From Geobacteraceae bacterium (GTDB lineage: Bacteria; Desulfobacterota; Desulfuromonadia; Geobacterales; Geobacteraceae), in NCBI GenBank assembly GCA_028683555.1, contig JAQUHN010000017.1, positions 1-36,614 of the forward strand: 36,614 nucleotides of DNA, given 5' to 3'. Shown here one piece after another: positions 29,367 to 36,524 of this stretch (the stretch's first letter is position 1; every line of letters starts with the position of its first letter). The translations under genes were made by a program, and so were the position numbers. Under the pieces are notes generated by a model, which was not told the origin of the DNA, did not search any database, and saw only the letters and a list, made by a program, of their open reading frames with translations.

Positions 29367-31649
29367 ATGACACTCAGTTTTGAACAGATCCGGGAGCTGG
29401 TCCGCAACGCGATCCAGGCCCCGACTGGAGACAACCACTACTGCTACGTGATCGAGATGTACTCCGACTCAGTGGTTTATGAGCTGGATGACAAGCTCTT
29501 CCGCCGCACCTTCGCCATTGTCGACGACCAGGTCACCCTGGGAGATGCGACGGAGGTGAAGCGCCAGGTCGAGTACATCCCCCTCCAGGCGGCGAGTAAA
29601 ATCCTTGCCGCCGTGGGCGATCCGGCGTCGGATGATTACGGCTACCAGTGGCGGGTCCAGGTGATCGAGTACGGCCCCGGAGCGGACGGCCGGATCAACT
29701 GGCCGCGCGATCCGCTGGTGGCGGCCATCGGTCTGTATGACGGCGCCAGGGTGTTCGCACTGAACGATTCCCAGCACCAGGCCGGCGGCAAGCCGTTCGG
29801 CAAATCGGTCCGGGAGATCGTCGGCTGGCTGAAGAACCCGCAGGACACCGGCAGCGGCATCGAGGCGGATCTGTTCATCCTGAAGAGCGCCAAATGGTTG
29901 CGCGACGGCCTGATCGATTCCCACGAGCGAGGCAACCCGACCCTGTTCGGCCTGTCGCACGACGTAACCGGCAAGGCGGTCACCAAAATGGTGGCCGGCA
30001 AGAAGATGAAGGAACCGACGGTGATTACCGCCGTCGAGGTGGATGTTGTGTACAACCCGACCAATAACGGTCAATTTCTACGCATGGCCGCAGCCATACA
30101 GGCAGGCCAGGAGGAGGACGCAATGCTGTTAAAGTTGTTGGCCGCCCTGCAGAAGACGCGGCCCGATCTGTACAAACAGATCCAGGAGGGAATGGATGCC
30201 GGAACGGTTACCGAGGAGCAGGCACTGCAGATGGTTGCCGCTGCCACGGTAAAGGATGCGGGAGGCGATGAAAGCAACGAGAAGCTGGTGGCGGCTATCG
30301 TCACCAGCCTGAAAGAAACCCTGGCCACCGGCGAACGTGACGAAGTGAAGGAGCTGAAGCTGATGGCCTGCTCGATGACCCTGGATCGGGAGCTGACCGC
30401 GAGCAAATTGCCTGATGCGGCGCAGAAGACCTTGCGGGAGCGTTTTGACGGCAAGGTGTTCGAAACGACCGAACTGCAGGCAGCCATCAAGGGAACCAAG
30501 GAGATGCTGGATATCGTGATGGGCTCGGGCGCGGTCATTGGCGCGGGCGAAGTCCGGGTCGGCCGCGAGAGCGGCGAGAAACTGCAGGCGGCTTTCGACG
30601 CCATGCTCGGCCTGCAGCCGGCCGAGGATCTACGCGGAGTGCCGGCATTCACCAGCCTGCGCGCTGCCTATGTGGAAATGACCGGCGACACGGACGTGAC
30701 CGGAGTGCTCAACCCGCAGCAGATCCGCAGGATGCAGGCTGCCTACGGCGATCTGACCTTTGCCTATGCCCTGGGCAATACCCTGTACCGGCGCATGGTG
30801 AACGATTATCGCGAGGTTAGCGACTTCGGCGTCTCCCGCCTGGTCGGCCCGAATATCCGCAACGCCCGCGATTTCCGGACCCTGGAGTCGATCCGCATCG
30901 GCTACTACGGGGATCTGCCGGACGTGGATACCGATACCCAGGATTACCCGGACCTCGGTGAAGTATCGGATGAAAAAATCGAGTACGCCCTGAATGAAAA
31001 GGGCGGGATCATCACCATCAACCGGCGGATGATTATTAACGATGATCTCCGGTCCGTGCAAAAAATCGTTTCCCGACTCCCCCGGGCCGCCCGCCGCACC
31101 CTGGCGAAGCGGGTCTGGACCTTGTTTATCAGCAATGCCACGTACGGCGGAGATTCCAAGGCAATCTTCCATGCCGACCACGGCAACCTTGGTTCTACCG
31201 CGTATGCCATCGCATCTGCCCTGGCGGCGAAAACGGCCATGGCGAAACAGACCGAACCGGATAGCGGCGAACGGCTGGACCTGCGGCCGGTGACCGTGGC
31301 ATACCCCACCGATCTCTACGGCATCGTTAAGAACGTGAATGACTTCAACCCGCAGGCGGTAACCGTTGACAACGGCAACTCCATGTACGGGTTCTTCAAG
31401 CCAGAGGGCCTGGTCGAGGTGCCGTTCATGACCGATGCCACCGATTGGATGATGTTCGCCGATCCGTACGAATGCGAGATCGTTGAGCTGGCCTTTCTCA
31501 ACGGGCAGCAGGAACCGCAGATGCTGGTGGCGGACAACCCGGCAGCCGGGCAGATGTTCGTCGGCGGGCGCATCCAGTACCGCATTACCCATGATTACGA
31601 GTGCGAATGCACTGACTATCGTGGCGCGTACAAGGCGGTTGTAGCGTAG
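29367..31649 (+). CDS. prohead protease/major capsid protein fusion
   Basis: A 760-aa protein joining two usually separate Mu-like proteins. Residues about 100-245 resemble the prohead protease (PRDPLVAAIGLYDG, KWLRDGLIDSHERGNPTLFGLSHDVTG, VEVDVVYNPTNNG). Residues about 250-410 form a charged helical linker, possibly the scaffold. Residues about 430-760 resemble the HK97-type Mu-like major head subunit (RTLESIRIGYYGDLPDVD, KGGIITINRRMIINDDLRSVQ, LAKRVWTLF). The single chain would assemble as a precursor, then be cut to release mature capsid subunits. The usual phage gene order of protease then scaffold then capsid is preserved inside the one gene. Confidence 0.85.
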   Translation: MTLSFEQIRELVRNAIQAPTGDNHYCYVIEMYSDSVVYELDDKLFRRTFAIVDDQVTLGDATEVKRQVEYIPLQAASKILAAVGDPASDDYGYQWRVQVIEYGPGADGRINWPRDPLVAAIGLYDGARVFALNDSQHQAGGKPFGKSVREIVGWLKNPQDTGSGIEADLFILKSAKWLRDGLIDSHERGNPTLFGLSHDVTGKAVTKMVAGKKMKEPTVITAVEVDVVYNPTNNGQFLRMAAAIQAGQEEDAMLLKLLAALQKTRPDLYKQIQEGMDAGTVTEEQALQMVAAATVKDAGGDESNEKLVAAIVTSLKETLATGERDEVKELKLMACSMTLDRELTASKLPDAAQKTLRERFDGKVFETTELQAAIKGTKEMLDIVMGSGAVIGAGEVRVGRESGEKLQAAFDAMLGLQPAEDLRGVPAFTSLRAAYVEMTGDTDVTGVLNPQQIRRMQAAYGDLTFAYALGNTLYRRMVNDYREVSDFGVSRLVGPNIRNARDFRTLESIRIGYYGDLPDVDTDTQDYPDLGEVSDEKIEYALNEKGGIITINRRMIINDDLRSVQKIVSRLPRAARRTLAKRVWTLFISNATYGGDSKAIFHADHGNLGSTAYAIASALAAKTAMAKQTEPDSGERLDLRPVTVAYPTDLYGIVKNVNDFNPQAVTVDNGNSMYGFFKPEGLVEVPFMTDATDWMMFADPYECEIVELAFLNGQQEPQMLVADNPAAGQMFVGGRIQYRITHDYECECTDYRGAYKAVVA

Positions 31650-31676
31650 AGACGAGGTGAATAGTGGACGGTGAAT

Positions 31677-31701
31677 GGGAGGGGGCGCCGTCCCCCCTCC
31701 C
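31677..31701. terminator. G/C-rich hairpin after the capsid gene
   Basis: GGGAGGGGG (31677-31685) and CCCCCTCCC (31693-31701) with a 7-base loop. It lies 28 bp past the capsid stop and ahead of the next gene; without a T-run it may only limit readthrough. Confidence 0.5.
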
Positions 31702-31736
31702 CGCTCAAAAACGGTTTGAGAAAAAGGAGATCAATA

Positions 31737-32210
31737 GTGGAAATCGTGAAGAAAATTTTGTCTATGAAGCCGTTCTCGCTTGTTCTGGTTTTGGTGGTTC
31801 TGATTATTTTGTTGGTGCCGCCGATCTTTGCCGCCACCACCAACCCTTCGCTGGCGTCGACCAGCTACACTCCTGTGGTTATCCCTATCATGGGAACCTA
31901 TAGCAGCAACGAGACCCATGTGAAATTCAAGGCGCCTAACGGCTACAGGGTTGTCCACGCGTCCGCGACAGCCCGAGCGGTAACCGGGACTGAGCCGACT
32001 ATGACCGTGGATGTGAAAAGTGGGACAACGTCCATGTTCAGCGCACCGATCAGCCTTACCGCCGGCGCCATTACCGACGCTGTGCTCGGCACTGCGCCGA
32101 ACATCGCCGACGAGGGGACCGTGAGCGTCACGTTTACCAAAGGGGGAAGCTACTCCTCCGGAGAGGGGTGGAAAGATATCACCTTATTTCTGCTGCTTAA
32201 ACGGCGCTGA
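31737..32210 (+). CDS. phage protein with N-terminal membrane anchor
   Basis: A 157-aa protein (GTG start 31737, AAGGAG upstream). Residues about 10-32 are a strong hydrophobic helix (FSLVLVLVVLIILLVPPIF) ending in a signal-peptidase-like FAA. The rest is Thr/Ser/Ala-rich and strand-like (ATARAVTGTEPTMTVDVKSGTT). It looks like a secreted or surface adhesin-like protein rather than a usual head protein. It follows the capsid gene. The function is unknown. Confidence 0.6.
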   Translation: MEIVKKILSMKPFSLVLVLVVLIILLVPPIFAATTNPSLASTSYTPVVIPIMGTYSSNETHVKFKAPNGYRVVHASATARAVTGTEPTMTVDVKSGTTSMFSAPISLTAGAITDAVLGTAPNIADEGTVSVTFTKGGSYSSGEGWKDITLFLLLKRR

Positions 32211-32234
32211 TCCTGATTTTATTACTATCGAACC

Positions 32235-32292
32235 GAGGGGGCGGGATCCGCCTTCGCCAAGGCTACGGCGGACTGAAACCGCCCGCCCCCTC
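32235..32292. terminator. terminator stem whose loop contains the palindromic repeat
   Basis: GAGGGGGCGGG (32235-32245) and CCCGCCCCCTC (32282-32292) form an 11-bp perfect stem. Between them, 32248-32272 is a clean CCGCCTTCGCCAAGGCTACGGCGGA copy that folds as a second hairpin inside the loop. The host terminator seems to have been invaded by the repeat without losing its stem. Confidence 0.7.
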
Positions 32293-32304
32293 TGAAAGAC
32301 CGCC

Positions 32305-32949
32305 ATGCCATTGATAGACCTGACGAAATCGAAAGTGAAGGATGATTCCGGGAAGCTCACGGATCCTGACGACTATGCCGCCGCCGTGACCGAAGCCCTG
32401 AAGCGCTATTCCAGAACCCGGCCGCGCCTGGTGTGCGAGGACCTGGACGGCGACGGCAGTCACGACCTGGCGCTGCCGGCCGGATGGGTCGACGGGTTGT
32501 CCGCGTTCCAGAGTATCGAGTTTCCGATCGGCGAGGTGCCGGAGTCGCTCCTGGATACTGACGAGTGGGGCCTGTATCGCACGCCGACGGCAACGACGCT
32601 GCGGCTGGTCGACGTCACGCCCGACGTCGGCGAGTCGGTCCGGGTGCTGTACAACGCGGCTCATACCGAGGATACCGCGCCGACCGACGATCTCGAGGCG
32701 ATCGCCAACCTGGCCGCGTCGATCTGCCTGCTGCAGCTGGCGACGGCATTCGGCCAGACCGGCGACCCGATCATAGCCGCCGACGTGGTGAATTACCGCA
32801 GCAAGGCCGACAAGTTCCAGCGGCTGGCGAGTGCCCTCGAGGGCCAGTACAACCATCACCTGGGCATCGGTGACGACGCCCCGGTGGCGGCCGCCATGGC
32901 CGTAGCGAAACCGAAGGATGACGGCAGGGTGCGCCTGACGCACCGGTAA
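32305..32949 (+). CDS. head-tail connector/adaptor-like protein
   Basis: A 214-aa protein. Its mid region, EDLDGDGSHDLALPAGWVDGLSAFQSIEFPIGEVPESLLD, and the later LEAIANLAASICLLQLATAFG helix are like those of phage head-tail connector/adaptor proteins placed after the capsid gene. The helical C-terminal part (RSKADKFQRLASALEGQYNHHLG) fits ring assembly. The exact family is not certain. Confidence 0.65.
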   Translation: MPLIDLTKSKVKDDSGKLTDPDDYAAAVTEALKRYSRTRPRLVCEDLDGDGSHDLALPAGWVDGLSAFQSIEFPIGEVPESLLDTDEWGLYRTPTATTLRLVDVTPDVGESVRVLYNAAHTEDTAPTDDLEAIANLAASICLLQLATAFGQTGDPIIAADVVNYRSKADKFQRLASALEGQYNHHLGIGDDAPVAAAMAVAKPKDDGRVRLTHR

Positions 32950-32960
32950 AGGAGAACCCC

Positions 32961-33242
32961 ATGTTTTTCAGATGCAAGAACCCGCAGAAATTGACCCTGG
33001 GCGCGGCCTCTGTCGCCAGCGACGCAGTCGGCGAGGATTTCGTGGTGATCCGGCCGACCGTCAACATCTTTTTCGCGTATGGAGCTGCCCCGGTGGCCGC
33101 GGTAAACGGCGATACCTGCCATTTCCTCTTTGCCGGCGAAGCGTTCGGTTTGCGGCTGGACGACCCCGCGCACAAAATCGCCGCCATTCCCGAGACCGGC
33201 ACCTCCGGAGCGGTGTATCTCAGCTCGCTGGGGTCGTACTGA
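32961..33242 (+). CDS. small phage structural protein of unknown function
   Basis: A 93-aa beta-rich protein (VIRPTVNIFFAYGAAPVAAVNGDTCHFLFAG), with a Gly/Thr/Ser tail. Its TGA shares a base with the ATG of the next gene, so the two are coupled. Placed just before the DGR target block, it may be part of the same adaptor or fibre module. No known family is recognised. Confidence 0.6.
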   Translation: MFFRCKNPQKLTLGAASVASDAVGEDFVVIRPTVNIFFAYGAAPVAAVNGDTCHFLFAGEAFGLRLDDPAHKIAAIPETGTSGAVYLSSLGSY

Positions 33243-33706
33243 TGTTCGGATCCTCGCTCCGAATAGGGATATCCTTTAATCGCTGGTCGCCCAGGCGGCT
33301 CTTCGCCGATGGCACCCAGGGGCTCTGGATCGACCCGACCGACCTGTCGAGCCTGTTCCAGGATGCGGCGGGGGCCACGCCGGTTACGGATGCCGACCAG
33401 CCGGTGGGTCTTGTCCGGGACAAATCCGGCCGAGGTAACCATCTCTCGCAGGCCACCAGCAGCGCCAAGCCTACCCTGCGCAAGGATGCCCAGGGCCGGT
33501 ACTACCTCGAACCTGACGGCATCGACGACCTGTTATCCGTGACCTTCGGCGCCGCCCTGGGCAATTGCACACTGGTGTTTGCCGGCCCCGCCGAATGCAC
33601 CGTGCTGTGGCCGCTCAGCGTGGGGACCACGTTCGAGCTGCATTCCGGACCGTGCTACGGCCTGGTGCTGATTGCGAAACAACTGACCGAGGGGGTGGAT
33701 CTGTGA
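33242..33706 (+). CDS. phage adaptor protein upstream of the DGR target, LamG-like
   Basis: A 154-aa protein (ATG 33242). Its core, LWIDPTDLSSLFQDAAGATPVTDADQPVGLVRDKSGRGNHLSQ followed by RYYLEPDGIDDLLSV, is a pattern seen at the start of phage LamG/concanavalin-like receptor or fibre proteins. Here it is a short stand-alone protein. Its stop overlaps the GTG of the DGR target gene (GTGA), so the two are co-translated. It may attach the variable protein to the virion. Confidence 0.65.
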   Translation: MFGSSLRIGISFNRWSPRRLFADGTQGLWIDPTDLSSLFQDAAGATPVTDADQPVGLVRDKSGRGNHLSQATSSAKPTLRKDAQGRYYLEPDGIDDLLSVTFGAALGNCTLVFAGPAECTVLWPLSVGTTFELHSGPCYGLVLIAKQLTEGVDL

Positions 33707-34824
33707 GCTACCTGCGTAATTACCTGACCGGCCGTTGTAGTAAGCCGAACTATACGATTTTTACTCCTGATCCCGACCGGGCAGCCGTGGAGGCGGCCAG
33801 TGGCGGCCTGAATACCGTCATGTACGATGATCTGGGCCAACCGTCGATCATGGTCCGAGTGGACCAGTTCGATTCCGATGAGATCGATCCGGCCTATGGC
33901 TCCGGCGTGCACCCGATGTTTATCGTCGGCGGCGTCACGAAGTCGGAGATCTGGGTCGGCAAGTATCTGGCCAGCATTGCCAATGGCCGAGCCGTCTCCC
34001 TCCCCGGCCGCGACCCGGCCAATACCGTCAATTTCGACACGGCCAGGGGATACTGCAGCGCCAAGGGTGCCGGCTGGCACATGATGTCCAATGCCGAGTG
34101 GGCCGGCATTGCCATTCAGGCGCGGAAAAATAACCTGATGCCGAATGGCAATACCTACTATGGCCGCTCGGATGCAACGCCAGCCGAATGCGGCGTGCGC
34201 CAGGACTGGGGACGACCTGGAAACACCTCGGGCAGCGCACGAACCCTGACCGGCAGCGGGCCGATCACTTGGAGCCATGACGGAACCCAGTGGGGCATTC
34301 GCGACCTGTGCGGTAACGTTTGGGAGTGGGTCCTGGGCATGCGGCTGAATGACGGAGAGATCCAAATCATACCGGACAACGACGCCGTTACCGCCGACCA
34401 TGCGGCAGGCTCGGCGGCCTGGAAAGCAGTGCTTCAAGACGACTCCCTGGTTGCGCCTGGTACGGCCGGAACGCTAAAATATGATGCCACCAGCCCCGAC
34501 GGTTCCGGGAGCGTGCGAATCAACACCGCCATCACAGGCCAGTCCGACGGTACGACCTACGCCAGTGAGCAATTGGAACTCGTAACGCCGTCATCCGGCG
34601 TGACCGTGCCGTCGCTACTCAAACGCCTGGCCTTGGCTCCCGGCGTTGCGGGGCTGGCGTCGGACCGGCTCTATATGCGGAATTTGACTGAGCGACTGCC
34701 GTTTCGCGGCGGCTGCTGGAGCAGCGGCGGCAGTGCGGGCGTGTTCGCGCCGTACCTGTATTACCCGCGCTCGGTTGTGAGCGCGTACTTCGGGTTTCGC
34801 CCCGCTTTTGTTTCTGGAATCTGA
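33703..34824 (+). CDS. DGR target protein, FGE-sulfatase (C-type lectin-like) fold
   Basis: A 373-aa protein with a GTG start at 33703 overlapping the previous stop. Residues about 75-373 fit the formylglycine-generating-enzyme-like C-type lectin fold common in DGR targets: IWVGKYLASIANGRAVSLPG, NFDTARGYCSAKGAGWHMMSNAEW, WGIRDLCGNVWEWVLG, and a RGGCW...FGFRPAF tail. The variable residues are all in the C-terminal 40 (334-363), the exposed ligand-binding face of this fold. The fold here is a binding scaffold, not an active enzyme. It would sit on the virion tip; the receptor is unknown. Confidence 0.92.
   Translation: MSYLRNYLTGRCSKPNYTIFTPDPDRAAVEAASGGLNTVMYDDLGQPSIMVRVDQFDSDEIDPAYGSGVHPMFIVGGVTKSEIWVGKYLASIANGRAVSLPGRDPANTVNFDTARGYCSAKGAGWHMMSNAEWAGIAIQARKNNLMPNGNTYYGRSDATPAECGVRQDWGRPGNTSGSARTLTGSGPITWSHDGTQWGIRDLCGNVWEWVLGMRLNDGEIQIIPDNDAVTADHAAGSAAWKAVLQDDSLVAPGTAGTLKYDATSPDGSGSVRINTAITGQSDGTTYASEQLELVTPSSGVTVPSLLKRLALAPGVAGLASDRLYMRNLTERLPFRGGCWSSGGSAGVFAPYLYYPRSVVSAYFGFRPAFVSGI
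34692..34806 (+). repeat. DGR variable repeat (VR)
   Basis: These 115 bases at the 3' end of the target gene align without gaps to the template repeat at 35218-35332. Seventeen positions that are adenine in the template are changed here: eight to T, nine to G, none to C. One other base differs (template T35277, VR C34751). The last 17 bases (34790-34806) are identical and would serve as the initiation region for mutagenic homing. Confidence 0.95.
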
Positions 34825-34841
34825 ACTCCTGAAATCTGATT

Positions 34842-34859
34842 GCCGGGCGAGAGCCCGGC
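34842..34859 (+). promoter_or_regulatory. hairpin/cruciform with GAGA loop downstream of VR
   Basis: GCCGGGC (34842-34848), GAGA, GCCCGGC (34853-34859): a 7-bp stem with a GRNA-type tetraloop, 36 bases after the VR end. In the BPP-1 DGR, similar hairpins next to VR help target recognition. It also lies just ahead of the Avd start. Confidence 0.6.
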
Positions 34860-34866
34860 CGAGGCT

Positions 34867-35205
34867 ATGGAAGATCTTCTGATACGACAAAAAATCGATG
34901 GCATGATCCAGTATGGCTACGTCGCCCTGCGGCAGTTCCCGAAATCGGAACGGCATGTATTGAGCCAGGAAATCAGGCTGACCATGCTCGAGCTTTTAAA
35001 GCTGGTCATCATCTGCAACCACCGTTATTACAAGAAAACCACGCTACAGGACCTGGACGCAGCACTCGACTTGCTGCGTAGTCAGATAAGATTGGCAAAG
35101 GATTTGGAGTTTCTGCCGTTTCGGCGGTACGAGATCTGGAGCAGGCACCTGGACGAGATTGGCCGGATGATCGGCGGCTGGTTCAAGTCTCTCCGGACCG
35201 GGTGA
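34867..35205 (+). CDS. avd: DGR accessory protein, Avd-like
   Basis: A 112-aa helical basic protein matching the Avd four-helix-bundle family: DLLIRQKIDGMIQYGYVALRQFPKSERHVLSQEIRLTMLELLKLVI at residues about 3-48, then HRYYKKTTLQDLDAALDLLRSQIRLAKDLEFLP and a last helix RYEIWSRHLDEIGRMIGGWF. Avd forms a pentamer that binds the reverse transcriptase and template RNA and is needed for retrohoming. Order and size match the family (about 110-130 aa). The ATG at 34867 is chosen because an upstream frame enters the hairpin. Confidence 0.9.
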   Translation: MEDLLIRQKIDGMIQYGYVALRQFPKSERHVLSQEIRLTMLELLKLVIICNHRYYKKTTLQDLDAALDLLRSQIRLAKDLEFLPFRRYEIWSRHLDEIGRMIGGWFKSLRTG

Positions 35206-35217
35206 CATGGTTAAATG

Positions 35218-35332
35218 GCGACTGCCGATTCGCGGCGGCAACTGGAACAACGGCAGCAATGCGGGCGTGTTCACGCTGAACCTGAATAACCCGCGCTCGA
35301 ATGTGAACACGAACATCGGGTTTCGCCCCGCT
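35218..35332 (+). repeat. DGR template repeat (TR)
   Basis: The invariant template for VR. From the first variable position (35228) it holds 25 adenines in 15 codons: ten Asn codons (AAC/AAT), AGC, two ACG, ATT and ATC. Seventeen of these adenines differ in VR, and all 15 codons are altered. It lies between the Avd stop (35205) and the RT start (35487) in a 281-base non-coding stretch. The RNA it yields is copied by the RT with adenine-directed errors. The TR reads as RGGNWNNGSNAGVF..GFRPAL in the VR frame, but the frame has no gene features. Confidence 0.95.
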
Positions 35333-35350
35333 CTTGAGGGGTGCCGGAAG

Positions 35351-35372
35351 CGCGGCCCTTACGGGGGCCGCG
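35351..35372 (+). other. stem-loop after TR
   Basis: CGCGGCCC (35351-35358) pairs with GGGCCGCG (35365-35372) around a TTACGG loop, 18 bases past the TR end. It is likely part of the DGR template RNA, where structure downstream of TR is needed for cDNA priming in well-studied DGRs. Confidence 0.55.
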
Positions 35373-35486
35373 TCAGAGCATTTTCAAAAGGACCGTGTTA
35401 TCCGTGGCCTCTGGCCAAAACATGAACAGACCGGGACGGGTCGGTAGGCAGCCGCCGAACGCTCGTCCCAGTCGATCTATCAGGCT

Positions 35487-36524
35487 ATGGCAAAAACATA
35501 CAAAAACATTTTCGACAGGGTTTGCAATTTCGACGCATTGCATGCCGCATACCTGAGAGCCAGGCGCGGCAAACGGCAGCGGCGGGAAGTCGCCCGATTC
35601 GAGCAGGATCTGGAAGGCAACCTGATCCAGCTGCAGAATGATCTGATTTGGGGAAGCTACCGGACCGGCCGCTATCGGTATTTCGAGGTGACCGAACCCA
35701 AGCGTCGGCTGGTTGCGGCCCTGCCCTTCCGCGACCGGGTAGTGCAGCACGCCCTGGTTGCCGCCATCGAGCCGATTTGGGAAGAACGCTTTATACATGA
35801 TAGTTACGCATGTCGGCCGAACAAGGGATCGCACCGGGGCGCCGATCGGGCGCAGGAATTTCTCCGGAGTGTCAAGCGGAAGCATGGCTTCGCATATGCC
35901 TACAAGGCGGACATTGCCAAGTACTTTGCCAACATCGACCATGAGATCTTGAAACGACTGCTGCGCAAGAGGGTTGCCTGCAAGCGTACCCTTGCGCTGC
36001 TTGACGGAATCATCGACTCCCAGGGAGTCGCATGCGGTATACCGATCGGCAATCTGACCAGCCAACTGTTTGCGAACATCTACCTGCACGAGCTTGACGA
36101 GTTCGTGAAATACGAGCTGCGAGAGCCCCACTACCTGCGCTACATGGATGATTTCGTGGTTTTACACCATGACAAGAAACACCTGGCCCTGATTAGATTC
36201 GAGGTTGAAGTTTTCCTGGACTCGGAGCTGCGCCTGATGACGAACAACAAGAGTCAGATATTTCCGGTCAGCCTGTTATGCGGCAGGCCCCTGGATTTCC
36301 TCGGCTACCGGATCTGGCCGACACACCGGAAGCTCCGGAAAAATTCGGTCAACCGGATGCGGAGGAGGCTGCGGTCGATGGTCAGGCAGTATGCTGCCGG
36401 TCGTCTTCGGTTCGATCGAATCAGGTGCCGGATTGCCTCCTGGCTGGGCCATGCAAAGCATGCCGACAGCCGGTCCATTCGCGAGAATCTGCTGGCAAAT
36501 ACGATTTTCGAGAGGAGGGCCTGA
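35487..36524 (+). CDS. DGR-type reverse transcriptase
   Basis: A 345-aa enzyme that copies TR RNA to mutated cDNA. All RT blocks are visible: ALPFRDRVVQHAL (residues about 78-90), YKADIAKYFANIDH (139-152, first catalytic Asp at 142), the DGR signature GIPIGNLTSQ (184-193), YMDD (219-222, the two catalytic Asp), and the block DFLGYRIW. The IGxxxSQ motif is characteristic of DGR RTs rather than group II intron or retron RTs. The C-terminus is basic (NRMRRRLRSM) for nucleic-acid binding. It follows TR by about 150 bases. Confidence 0.95.
   Translation: MAKTYKNIFDRVCNFDALHAAYLRARRGKRQRREVARFEQDLEGNLIQLQNDLIWGSYRTGRYRYFEVTEPKRRLVAALPFRDRVVQHALVAAIEPIWEERFIHDSYACRPNKGSHRGADRAQEFLRSVKRKHGFAYAYKADIAKYFANIDHEILKRLLRKRVACKRTLALLDGIIDSQGVACGIPIGNLTSQLFANIYLHELDEFVKYELREPHYLRYMDDFVVLHHDKKHLALIRFEVEVFLDSELRLMTNNKSQIFPVSLLCGRPLDFLGYRIWPTHRKLRKNSVNRMRRRLRSMVRQYAAGRLRFDRIRCRIASWLGHAKHADSRSIRENLLANTIFERRA

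Noticed and set aside
35207-35425. 72-aa frame covering TR
   Set aside because: The similarity to the target protein comes from TR serving as template. There is no ribosome site and the frame runs into the stem-loop.
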